This document shows, in pieces, positions 35,343-43,189 of a stretch of DNA of 64,000 nt. Source of the DNA: Prosthecobacter fusiformis. Its GTDB lineage: Bacteria; Verrucomicrobiota; Verrucomicrobiia; Verrucomicrobiales; Verrucomicrobiaceae. A model generated the notes under the pieces. That model was not told the DNA's origin and searched no databases. It saw only the letters and a program-made list of their open reading frames with translations. Location: NCBI RefSeq assembly GCF_004364345.1, contig NZ_SOCA01000003.1, forward strand, positions 558,001-622,000, in the 5' to 3' direction. A program made the position numbers and the translations under genes. The number at the start of each line of letters is the position of its first letter. The first letter of the stretch is position 1.

Positions 35343-35948
35343 ATGATTGACCTGCTGACTAAGCCCGCTTTTCAAAAGCGTGCCCTGCCATTATCGGTGG
35401 CGGCGTGGCATGAGATGATCGCCAAGAACATGGTGCCGAAGAGGTCGGAACTCATCCGGGGAGTGATTGTTGAGAAGATGCCTAAATCCATTCTGCATGT
35501 GAAACTGGTGGGGCGGCTGTTGCAGTTGCTGCAAACGTGGGTCGGTAGTACGCATTGGGTGCGTAAGGAAGACCCCCTCACTTTGGCTGACTCGGAACCG
35601 GAACCGGATGTTTCAGTGGTGTCAGGGAGTGAAAGTGATTATGTGGCTCATCCTGTCACCGCACTTCTGACGGTGGAGGTCTCGGTATCTACGCTGGAGG
35701 AGGACCGGGAGATGGCGGCTATTTATGCTGAGGCCGGGGTGGTTGAATTTTGGATCGTCAATGCGCGGCAACAGTCCATTGAAGTTTATCGGGAACCGAC
35801 GCCAGCGGGCTATGCTCGTGTGGAGAGCGTTTCGCTGGAGGGAACGCTTGTTTGCGGGAGCCTGCCAGGGGTGACGGTGGCGGTGAGGGAGCTTTTCGAC
35901 GGGTTGGTACCTGGAGAACAGGTGGATGGGGCAGTCCAGGAGAGCTGA
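35343..35948 (+). CDS. Uma2-family (DUF820) putative nuclease
   Basis: This 201-aa protein shows the Uma2 pattern: S-E-L-I-R-G-V-I-V-E-K-M near residue 38, S-E-P-E-P-D-V-S-V-V, L-T-V-E-V-S-V-S-T-L, the Y-A-E-A-G-V-V-E-F-W-I-V-N stretch and a late V-Y-R-E-P. Those acidic and Lys residues form a PD-(D/E)xK-like site. Family members are numerous in cyanobacteria and Verrucomicrobia, and their biological role is not settled. It is a single gene, divergent from ispG. Confidence 0.85.
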   Translation: MIDLLTKPAFQKRALPLSVAAWHEMIAKNMVPKRSELIRGVIVEKMPKSILHVKLVGRLLQLLQTWVGSTHWVRKEDPLTLADSEPEPDVSVVSGSESDYVAHPVTALLTVEVSVSTLEEDREMAAIYAEAGVVEFWIVNARQQSIEVYREPTPAGYARVESVSLEGTLVCGSLPGVTVAVRELFDGLVPGEQVDGAVQES

Positions 35949-35974
35949 TTGAGGGATGTGGGGGAGAGCTCTTA

Positions 35975-36412
35975 CTATGGCTGAACTTTCAGCCCTTGAG
36001 ATTCTGCGAGCATACGCTGGTTTTTATCAAAGGTTAGCAGGCCATCGGCTTTGAAGATTAAGGCAGCAGAGATGTGCAGGATGTCCAATGCGCGGCCTAT
36101 GGAAGATGTTCCCGAATGAGCGCTGATGCGATGGGCCTGGGGAAACCATTGATGTTGAGGTGCGTCTTTTCGATGCAGGTAACCCTCCAAAGTGGCTCGA
36201 TGAACCCCAGCGATGGCCAGGGTCATTTGTTGCTCGGAAAGCCGTTTCCCCGCAACGGCAGCACGCAAAGCCGTTTCGGCTTCCAAAACAGACAACCTCG
36301 TGATCAGTAATGGAAAATCAGTGCATTTTCGCAGCCAAGCTTTGGCTTCGGCGGTGTTGGTATCTTCGCCAAAGGCGGACACCAGAAAGCTGGCATCAGC
36401 ATACCAGATCAC
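35975..36412 (-). CDS. VapC-type PIN-domain toxin
   Basis: The 145-aa PIN protein starts with a GTG at 36412. Acidic residues in the right places are D6 (W-Y-A-D-A-S-F), a Glu in S-V-L-E-A-E-T-A-L, and D in H-I-S-A-A-L/L-L-T-F-D-K-N-Q. VapC toxins cleave tRNA or rRNA. The start overlaps the stop of a 54-aa upstream frame (GTGA at 36409-36412), which is the expected antitoxin arrangement. Confidence 0.85.
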   Translation of the reverse strand: MIWYADASFLVSAFGEDTNTAEAKAWLRKCTDFPLLITRLSVLEAETALRAAVAGKRLSEQQMTLAIAGVHRATLEGYLHRKDAPQHQWFPQAHRISAHSGTSSIGRALDILHISAALIFKADGLLTFDKNQRMLAESQGLKVQP

Positions 36413-36573
36413 GAGCGTCGGAGAACAAGCACCGGATTTTCAGGAAGCTGTTCCTGCGCAGGCAGTTCCCGGTTCAAGAGCCAGGACAAGCCAGAAGCGT
36501 CGAGTTTTGAATTTTTGAGAACCTTACGAGAGGCAGTCTTCGACTTGCGAGGAAATGAAGATACCGATTTCAT
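36409..36573 (-). CDS. Probable VapB-type antitoxin, 54 aa
   Basis: A short frame from the ATG at 36571-36573 encodes MKSVSSFPRKSKTASRKVLK and ends N-P-V-L-V-L-R-R-S. It is basic at the N-terminus, with W-L-L-N-R-E-L-P in the middle. It overlaps the PIN gene by 4 nt. Position and coupling make it the antitoxin candidate; sequence similarity to named VapB classes is not evident. It is shorter than usual (70-90 aa), though length varies greatly in this class. Confidence 0.55.
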   Translation of the reverse strand: MKSVSSFPRKSKTASRKVLKNSKLDASGLSWLLNRELPAQEQLPENPVLVLRRS

Positions 36574-36612
36574 AAACTAAATTACGCGCAGCAACCTTGG
36601 TGCGTCAAATGT

Positions 36613-38130
36613 TCAGTTCGTGTCGGGCCGTTGATCCTTGGGCAGCCATTTGAGTTCTTCGGAGGGGTTGGGTTTTTTGTTGCCGCCGCCGATGAAGATG
36701 TCTCCGAGGTCTTTGAAGGTGACGAAGAAGATGAAGCCGAAGAGGGTGAGGGCGCAGGCGGTCTGGATCCATTCGAGGGCGCGGGAGTGGAGGGGCTTGC
36801 GGCGGATGGCTTCGGCGATGGCCATGGTGATGTGGCCGCCATCGAGCACGGGGAAGGGCAGCATGTTCATGATGGCGAGGTTGATGTTCAGCACGACGCT
36901 GAACCAGAGGATCTGGAGGAGTGCAGCAGGGTCCTGGAGGAGGTTGTAATACACACGGCCAATGCCGACGGGGCCGCTCATGTGGGCAGGGCTGATGTCG
37001 GAATTGCCAGAGACCAGTTTGCTGATCATGCTGAACATGCTACGGGCAGCGTCGGAGATCTGCTCGGACACGGGAGGGTAGGCGAGCTTGCGCTCTCCTG
37101 TGGCGTGCCATTCGATGCCGACCATGGGGCGGTCATATTCCGGCGGGGCTTTGTCGGGAATACGAGGGGTCAGGGAGACGGTCAGCTCAACCGATTGGGC
37201 GGTTGTTGCTTTTTTGTCTGTGCGGCGAACGAGGACCTGGACGGATTTGCCACCTTTGTCTTCGAGGTATTCGCGCAACTGAACGGGGCTGAGCAGGGGA
37301 ATGCCATCAACGCTGAGGATCTCGTCATTGGGCTGCAGGCCTGCATCGGCGGCGGGGCTGTTTTCCTGGACGGCACCGACCATGGGGGTGGATTTGCCCA
37401 TGATGCCGACTTCACGGAGGACGGGGCGTTCGAAGATGCTTTTCCACCAGGAGCTGGGCTTTTTGTCCACATCCGGCCACAGGGCGGAGACGGGGATTTT
37501 TTTGATGCCTTCACCGGGACGGTCCACTTCAAAAAGGATTTCGGTGCCCTCGCTGGCGATGACGCCCCAGCGGACGCTGTCCACAAACCCTTCAAAGCGG
37601 CGGATGGGGAGGCCATCGATGCTCTTGATGACGTCACCGGCCTTGAGACCGGCTTTGGCGGAAGGGCTGTCTTCAACAACGTAGCCGATGGTGGTGGTGA
37701 CGAAGGCTTCGGACTGGGGTTTGCCCAGCCAGCTAACGAGGAGGGCGAAGACGCAGGCGAGGCCGAAGCTGAAGAGGGGACCGGCGAAGGCGACGATCAT
37801 CTTGTCCAGCGGCTTGATGGGCGGAAGAGGCTCTTCGGAGGTGGATTCCCCTTCAATGGTGCCCATGGGGGCCATCTGGGGGAGTTTGACGAAACCGCCG
37901 GCGGGGATACTGCCAAGGCCGTATTCGACGCCGTTGATGGTCTTTTTCCACAGGGGCTTGCCAAACCAGATGTAGAAGGCTTCCACCTTGAGTCCACGCC
38001 AGCGGGCGGCGAGGAAATGGCCCCATTCGTGGACGAGAATCATCAGGTTGAAGACGAGAAGGACTTCAAAAATGAGGATGATGATGCGGAGCACTTCACC
38101 AACAGTGCCGAGAGAGGAAAGCCATTGCAT
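36613..38130 (-). CDS. rseP: Site-2 protease, RseP-like
   Basis: This 505-aa intramembrane zinc metalloprotease has H34-E35-x-x-H38 in I-L-V-H-E-W-G-H-F, with two PDZ domains (about 145-230 and 235-330; the second has N-S-P-A-A-D-A-G-L-Q-P-N-D-E-I). The third zinc ligand lies in P-F-P-V-L-D-G-G-H. RseP cuts anti-sigma factors after site-1 cleavage. Substrates in this genome are unknown, but the window encodes two ECF sigma factors. Length is slightly above E. coli RseP (450 aa). Confidence 0.93.
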   Translation of the reverse strand: MQWLSSLGTVGEVLRIIILIFEVLLVFNLMILVHEWGHFLAARWRGLKVEAFYIWFGKPLWKKTINGVEYGLGSIPAGGFVKLPQMAPMGTIEGESTSEEPLPPIKPLDKMIVAFAGPLFSFGLACVFALLVSWLGKPQSEAFVTTTIGYVVEDSPSAKAGLKAGDVIKSIDGLPIRRFEGFVDSVRWGVIASEGTEILFEVDRPGEGIKKIPVSALWPDVDKKPSSWWKSIFERPVLREVGIMGKSTPMVGAVQENSPAADAGLQPNDEILSVDGIPLLSPVQLREYLEDKGGKSVQVLVRRTDKKATTAQSVELTVSLTPRIPDKAPPEYDRPMVGIEWHATGERKLAYPPVSEQISDAARSMFSMISKLVSGNSDISPAHMSGPVGIGRVYYNLLQDPAALLQILWFSVVLNINLAIMNMLPFPVLDGGHITMAIAEAIRRKPLHSRALEWIQTACALTLFGFIFFVTFKDLGDIFIGGGNKKPNPSEELKWLPKDQRPDTN

Positions 38131-38268
38131 AGGAATGAAAGTCTATACGCACCACTGCGGTGCGCGGATGGGAAGCTAACATCCCACATCACAAGGGCAA
38201 TCAGCCAATGGTGATTTTATAGATTTTCCAGATGGAGTCTTTTGCCGCGGAGCAGGGTATTCCTGCCA

Positions 38269-39462
38269 TTAGCGCCGCCGGGCGACCATGAGGCTGGTGG
38301 TGGAGCGGTTATATAGGTAACCGAAGCCAAAATCCACGGGCTGTACCCGGTGCTGTCCGCTGTAATAGGCTGCGGTCAGATCCGGCTGCTGCTGGCTGAA
38401 GATGCCCAGGGTGCCCTGGTAGTTGCCGTATAGATCCACAGTGAGGCCGGCATTGACAAGATCCCGGTAAGGTACGCCGGAGGGATCCTGGACAATGCCG
38501 GGGGTGAAGCGGGTGAGATAGGTGCGGATATTGGAAAAGCCGCTGTCATGCATGAGGTAGGAGGCGCTTTTCACCAGGGCGGGTGGATAGCCCTGCTTGG
38601 CCACAAAGGTAAGGAAGGCCCCGCCCGGCCGGGTGCTGCCATTGGACAGGTCCTGGCGGAAATAGAAGAGGCGCTTCATGCTGCCCATGCTGGAGCGGAA
38701 GCGGATCATGAGACCGGGAGCTGCACCACCCGTGACACCAGCCAGGACGGGGGTGCCTGTGCCGTCTAGTTGCACAATGTCCACACTTTCCACCGTGGCT
38801 CCGGTGCGGGCGAGGAAGGCCAGAAGGACGGGCAAGGTGCCACGGAAGCGGGTGGACTGGAGGTCATTGCGCATGTCCTTGGTGACGAAGTATCCGGCAT
38901 CGGTGATGCTGCTGAGGGAGTTTCGCAGTCCGTCGAGGCCCAGGGCGACTTCACCGGGACTGAGGGTACGCAGGTCTGGCAGAGGTTCCGCAGGCTCCAG
39001 ACCGCAGAGGATGTAGGTTTCCGCCAAGGGGAAGATTTCATTGGCGAAGAGGAAGTCCGGGCCGCTGAAAGGATAAAACAGGGCACGGTGACGTTGGAGA
39101 TCGCCGATTTCCAGGGCAGCCCAGGCGCGGATTCTTTCCCCGCGTCCTCGTTCGTGACGGCTCCACATGGCATTCATCTGCTGCTGGTGATAGGGCCAGG
39201 CGGAGGAATCCCGGACGGCGGCAAAGGCAGTCTGCCCTGCATAGGCCTCCATGCCGGCGAGCATGCGAGCGACGTCGTTGATGGCGGAGGCACGGATGGG
39301 GACATTCAATTCGGCAGCCCCGGTATAGAGAGGGCCCTGACCAACGGATTCAGCCCGTTTCACAGTGGCTGACACGCCCTCCTCAGGAAGTTGACAGCCC
39401 GTGAGCAAGAAGCTGAGGGCGGCTAAGCAGGAAATCGCGCGTTTGGAGAAAGCGGGAGGCAT
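38269..39462 (-). CDS. Putative lipoprotein of unknown function
   Basis: The 397-aa protein has a lipoprotein signal (hydrophobic 8-20, then L-L-T-G-C-Q) and a long soluble domain without a recognised motif. The later part is beta-rich and ends S-T-T-S-L-M-V-A-R-R-R. Pieces such as F-L-F-A-N-E-I-F-P-L-A-E-T-Y resemble no family I can name. It stands alone, between rseP and moaE on the same strand. Confidence 0.6.
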   Translation of the reverse strand: MPPAFSKRAISCLAALSFLLTGCQLPEEGVSATVKRAESVGQGPLYTGAAELNVPIRASAINDVARMLAGMEAYAGQTAFAAVRDSSAWPYHQQQMNAMWSRHERGRGERIRAWAALEIGDLQRHRALFYPFSGPDFLFANEIFPLAETYILCGLEPAEPLPDLRTLSPGEVALGLDGLRNSLSSITDAGYFVTKDMRNDLQSTRFRGTLPVLLAFLARTGATVESVDIVQLDGTGTPVLAGVTGGAAPGLMIRFRSSMGSMKRLFYFRQDLSNGSTRPGGAFLTFVAKQGYPPALVKSASYLMHDSGFSNIRTYLTRFTPGIVQDPSGVPYRDLVNAGLTVDLYGNYQGTLGIFSQQQPDLTAAYYSGQHRVQPVDFGFGYLYNRSTTSLMVARRR

Positions 39463-39571
39463 AGGAGCCTGAATGTATCAAGAGCCGTGCCTTCTCAAAG
39501 TTCCCATTGAAGCAGGTGCCTGCGTTTATTTCGACTCCGTTTAAAGGTTATGAAAATTCAGCAAAACATTT

Positions 39572-39988
39572 TTAGTCAGGTTGATCATCAGCCTCGGTGA
39601 TCTTTGGCGGTGGGCTAAAAACGGGTTTTTTCCAAATCGGGACTTGGGTTTTGATTTCCTTCAAATACCAGCGGCAAAGGTCAAAGGCTTCCGCGCTGTG
39701 CTTGGTGCGGACGAAAATGAGGATGGAGGGTTCTGCGGCTGCTACGAAGCCGAGGCGGTGCTGAATGAAGACCTGATGCGGGCCGAAATCCTGGCCACCC
39801 TGGGCGATGAGCTGCTCCAGCATGCGGGAGGCCATGGGTAGATAGGCGGAGTAATCGATGCCGGAGATGTCGCGGTCGGTTTCCAACTCGCGGACGATGC
39901 CGAGGAAACGCACCTCAGCCCCCTGCCCAGGGCCAAAAGGGGAGGTGGCATCGGGGATGGGGTCTGAAGAAAGGACGAAGGGGGGCAT
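39572..39988 (-). CDS. moaE: Molybdopterin synthase catalytic subunit
   Basis: This 138-aa protein matches MoaE: F-L-G-I-V-R-E (F-x-G-x-V-R), Y-S-A-Y-L-P-M-A, H-R-L-G, R-T-K-H-S-A-E-A-F and the catalytic Lys segment E-I-K-T-Q-V-P-I-W-K-K-P. MoaE with MoaD inserts dithiolene sulfur into precursor Z during molybdenum cofactor synthesis. No moaD or other moa gene is in the window. The hemoglobin gene diverges from it. Confidence 0.9.
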   Translation of the reverse strand: MPPFVLSSDPIPDATSPFGPGQGAEVRFLGIVRELETDRDISGIDYSAYLPMASRMLEQLIAQGGQDFGPHQVFIQHRLGFVAAAEPSILIFVRTKHSAEAFDLCRWYLKEIKTQVPIWKKPVFSPPPKITEADDQPD

Positions 39989-40072
39989 GGGCAGAGGGAT
40001 TCTCTACACTTGGCTTGCGCAAAATCTATCCTGGGCTGGAAATGACCGTGAGTCTGGCCATGAGTCTGCCCC

Positions 40073-40459
40073 ATGGATTCTGTGGGCAATCTTTATCATG
40101 AAGTGGGCGAGGAACGCCTGCGTAAGCTGGTGACGGCTTTCTATGCACGCGTGCGTGGCGATGACCTGATCGGCGCGATGTATCCGCCGGGAGACTGGGA
40201 AGGGGCGGAAAAACGGTTGTCGGATTTTCTGATCTACCGTTTTGGCGGTCCCCAGACTTATATCCAGGAGCGTGGGCATCCACGGTTACGGGGACGCCAC
40301 ATGCCCTTTGCCATCGGAGTGGCGGAGCGGGACCGCTGGCTGGACCTGATGGGGGCAGCGATGCGGGAGGTGGAATTTCCGGTGGAGCATGTGCCTGCCA
40401 TTGGGGCCTTTTTTGCACAGACGGCGGATTTCATGCGCAACCGGGAGGAACCTGCATGA
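40073..40459 (+). CDS. Group II truncated hemoglobin
   Basis: The 128-aa protein has the 2-on-2 globin features: F-Y-A-R-V-R-G-D-D, F-L-I-Y-R-F-G-G-P-Q-T-Y near the EF region, the proximal-His segment H-P-R-L-R-G-R-H-M-P-F, and W-L-D-L-M with a Trp at the G8-like position typical of group II. These proteins bind oxygen, NO or peroxide. The stop overlaps the next gene by 4 nt (ATGA at 40456-40459). Confidence 0.88.
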   Translation: MDSVGNLYHEVGEERLRKLVTAFYARVRGDDLIGAMYPPGDWEGAEKRLSDFLIYRFGGPQTYIQERGHPRLRGRHMPFAIGVAERDRWLDLMGAAMREVEFPVEHVPAIGAFFAQTADFMRNREEPA

Positions 40460-41391
40460 AACCCGCTGCCCTCCTCCTGGCCCCGGTGCCTGATTTTTTG
40501 ACAGATCCTCTAAGTGAAGTGTGCCAGGTGCATGACTATTACCATACGGAGGACAAGCAGGAGTTGCTGAATGCGGTGGGGCCACAGATCCGTGCGGTCA
40601 TCATGTACGGTGCCAGCATGGCCTCGGACAAACTGCTGGACCGGCTGCCAGCGCTGGAGATCATCAGTGTCTATGGAGTGGGCTATGATGGCGTGCCGCT
40701 GGACTATTGCCGGAGACGCGGCATCCATGTGACGAACACCCCGGATGTGCTGACGGATGATGTGGCAGACATTGCCATGGGGCTGGTGCTGATGACGAGC
40801 CGACGGCTCGCGGTGGCGGAGCGGTTTGTGCGGGCAGGGCAGTGGCTGGAGGGGACCTTTCCCCTTGCGCATGCACTGAGGGGGAAGACGGCGGGCATCG
40901 TGGGGCTGGGGCGCATCGGCAAGGCCATTGGCGAGCGGCTGAGTGCGCATGGAATGAAGGTGGCGTATCATGGCCGGACGCCGCAGGCAGTGGATTACCC
41001 ATACTGTGAAAGTGTGACCGGCCTGGCTGAGATGGCTGATTTTCTCATCGTGGCATGTCCAGGGGGGCCGGGAACGAGGCACTTGATCAATGCGGAGGTG
41101 CTGGCAGCCCTGGGGCCTGAGGGGACGCTCATCAACATTGCACGTGGGAGCGTGGTGGATGAGCAGGCTCTGGTGGAAGCTCTGGAGACGGGGGCCATCC
41201 GAGGGGCGGGGCTGGATGTCTTTGAAAAGGAGCCGGAGATACCGGCAGCGCTGCTGGGGAGTGACCGGGTGGTCCTGCTGCCACATGTGGGCAGTGGCAC
41301 TCACGAAACACGACGGGCAATGGCGATGCTGTGTGTGGCGAATGTGGCAGCACATTTTGCAAATGAGCCGCTGCTGACGCCGGTGAGTTAA
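40456..41391 (+). CDS. D-isomer 2-hydroxyacid dehydrogenase
   Basis: This 311-aa NAD(P)-dependent oxidoreductase has the Rossmann motif G-L-G-R-I-G-K-A-I-G, the catalytic Arg in I-N-I-A-R-G-S-V-V-D-E, an Asp/Glu in G-L-D-V-F-E-K-E-P, and catalytic His in L-P-H-V-G-S-G-T. The specificity resembles glyoxylate/hydroxypyruvate reductases. It is coupled to the hemoglobin gene. Substrate is uncertain. Confidence 0.88.
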   Translation: MKPAALLLAPVPDFLTDPLSEVCQVHDYYHTEDKQELLNAVGPQIRAVIMYGASMASDKLLDRLPALEIISVYGVGYDGVPLDYCRRRGIHVTNTPDVLTDDVADIAMGLVLMTSRRLAVAERFVRAGQWLEGTFPLAHALRGKTAGIVGLGRIGKAIGERLSAHGMKVAYHGRTPQAVDYPYCESVTGLAEMADFLIVACPGGPGTRHLINAEVLAALGPEGTLINIARGSVVDEQALVEALETGAIRGAGLDVFEKEPEIPAALLGSDRVVLLPHVGSGTHETRRAMAMLCVANVAAHFANEPLLTPVS

Positions 41392-41436
41392 AAAGGCGGG
41401 TTGTCAGATCTGCAGGCGGGCTGCAAACTGGAGGGG

Positions 41437-42030
41437 ATGAAATTCTTACTCGCCGCACTGCTCGCTGCCATCATCTCCTTTGCCTGGGGATTTGTGTCCT
41501 GGATGGTGATGAGCTGGCATGACCAGGGCATGCATGATTTCAAAGATGAAGCCGCCGTGAGCGAGGTCATCAAGGAAAACTCGACGCATGGTACCGGACT
41601 TTATGTGCTGCCGTATCCCAGAAAAGCGGTGTCCTATGCAGATCCAGCAGAGCAGAAAAGACTGGAGGCAGGCCATCGAAAAGCGAATGATGAAGGGCCG
41701 TATATGTATGCGATCGTGCGGCCGGGCCGGCATGACTGGAACATGAATGCAAACCTGGGGTGGAGCTTTGGTAGGTCCCTTCTGGCGGCGCTGATCCTGG
41801 GTGCCCTGCTGCACCAGACGGTGCTGGCTTTTCCTGCCAGGCTGACGTTTTGCGCAGCGGCGGGGCTTTTCGCGGGTGTGGTTTGCATCCTGCCGCAGAT
41901 GGTGTGGTTCGAGCTGCCTCAGCGGGATGTCATCGTGGGGGTGGCAGACTACGTCATCGAGTGGACTCTGGCTGGCGTCGTGCTGGCGCTTTTTCTGGGA
42001 AAAGAGCCGACCGACCGGGACCTGAACTGA
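41437..42030 (+). CDS. Four-helix membrane protein of unknown function
   Basis: Starting at the ATG at 41437, directly behind a GGAGGGG run, this 197-aa protein has four membrane helices (about 3-24, 113-131, 139-157 and 168-188). A soluble loop lies between the first two (residues 30-105; Y-A-I-V-R-P-G-R-H-D-W). The first 12 codons of the longest frame are left out because they overlap the ribosome-binding-like sequence. No family is recognised. Confidence 0.6.
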   Translation: MKFLLAALLAAIISFAWGFVSWMVMSWHDQGMHDFKDEAAVSEVIKENSTHGTGLYVLPYPRKAVSYADPAEQKRLEAGHRKANDEGPYMYAIVRPGRHDWNMNANLGWSFGRSLLAALILGALLHQTVLAFPARLTFCAAAGLFAGVVCILPQMVWFELPQRDVIVGVADYVIEWTLAGVVLALFLGKEPTDRDLN

Positions 42031-42119
42031 GGGGTTTTACAGGTTCAATTTTCCCCAAAAATCACGCCGCTTGCATCCAGGCGGCTTGGCTTTATTCTGA
42101 CGACCCCAATTAAGAAAGT

Positions 42120-43073
42120 ATGAATCAGCTCGATCAGCTCAAGCAGCACACCACCGTCGTGGCAGACACTGGCGACTTCGAGGCCATGAAGGCCTATAAG
42201 CCCCAGGACGCCACCACCAACCCTTCTCTCATTCTCCAGGCTTCGCAGAAAGCTGAGTATAAATCGCTGGTGGACCAGGCCATCGCTGAGCACAAAGGCA
42301 GCTCCCTGTCTGGCGCAGCCAAGGTGGAATCCATCATGGACCGCATCCTGATCCTCTTTGGGGTGGAGATTTTGAAAATCGTGCCAGGACGCGTTTCCAC
42401 AGAAGTGGACGCCCGTCTTTCCTTCGATACCCAGGGGAATGTGGACAAGGCCCGTCACCTGATCAGCATGTATGAGAAGGAAGGCATCGGCCGTGAGCGC
42501 GTGCTGATCAAGATCGCCTCCACCTGGGAAGGCATCAAGGCTGCAGAAATCCTTCAGAAAGAAGGCATCAACTGCAATCTCACGCTCCTTTTCAGCCTGG
42601 CTCAGGCCGTGGCTTGTGCGGAAGGCGGCATCAAGCTGATCTCTCCTTTTGTCGGCCGTATTCTGGACTGGCACAAGAAGAGCACGGGCAAGGACTACGG
42701 TCCGACGGAAGATCCCGGCGTGGAATCTGTGACGCAGATCTACAACTACTACAAGCACTTCGGCTACAAGACGGAAGTGATGGGCGCAAGCTTCCGTAAC
42801 AAGGGCGAGATCACTGAGCTGGCCGGTTGCGACCTGCTGACCATCAGCCCAGGACTGCTGGGTGAACTGGCTGCCTCCGACGAAGCCATCACCGCCAAGC
42901 TGAACACGGAAAACGCGAAGTCCCTGAAGATCGACCGCATCGGCAGCGATGAGAAGACCTTCCGCTGGCTCTTCAACGAAGATGCGATGGCCACTGAAAA
43001 GACGGCTGAAGGCATCCGCAACTTCGGCAAGGACATCGTGAAGCTGGAGAAGCTGATCGAGGCCGGTCTGTAA
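42120..43073 (+). CDS. tal: Transaldolase
   Basis: This 317-aa enzyme transfers dihydroxyacetone between sugar phosphates in the pentose phosphate pathway. It has the N-terminal D-A-T-T-N-P-S-L-I motif, the Schiff-base Lys in [28 protein letters not shown], and the late G-A-S-F-R-N and C-D-L-L-T-I-S-P. Length and motifs are those of classical TalB. A strong terminator follows. Confidence 0.96.
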   Translation: MNQLDQLKQHTTVVADTGDFEAMKAYKPQDATTNPSLILQASQKAEYKSLVDQAIAEHKGSSLSGAAKVESIMDRILILFGVEILKIVPGRVSTEVDARLSFDTQGNVDKARHLISMYEKEGIGRERVLIKIASTWEGIKAAEILQKEGINCNLTLLFSLAQAVACAEGGIKLISPFVGRILDWHKKSTGKDYGPTEDPGVESVTQIYNYYKHFGYKTEVMGASFRNKGEITELAGCDLLTISPGLLGELAASDEAITAKLNTENAKSLKIDRIGSDEKTFRWLFNEDAMATEKTAEGIRNFGKDIVKLEKLIEAGL

Positions 43074-43116
43074 GACGGAAGCGGGTTTCGACCCGGTTCT
43101 ACAGGCGATAAAATTT

Positions 43117-43149
43117 GAGCGCGATCCCGCAAGGGATCGCGCTTATTTT
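43117..43149 (+). terminator. Terminator after tal
   Basis: An 11-bp stem (43118-43128 with 43133-43143; AGCGCGATCCC / GGGATCGCGCT), GCAA tetraloop, then TATTTTTG. It ends the tal transcript 45 nt past its stop. Confidence 0.9.
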
Positions 43150-43189
43150 TGATCATGGGGGAGGATGCAGATTCTCTCCAAAAGGCGGG

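Noticed and set aside
36631-38214. 527-aa plus-strand frame opposite rseP
   Set aside because: It is the shadow of the HEWGH protease gene, which has clear motifs.
39572-39988. Molybdenum-cofactor riboswitch near moaE
   Set aside because: The short spacer shows no matching stems and moaE stands alone, so nothing supports it.
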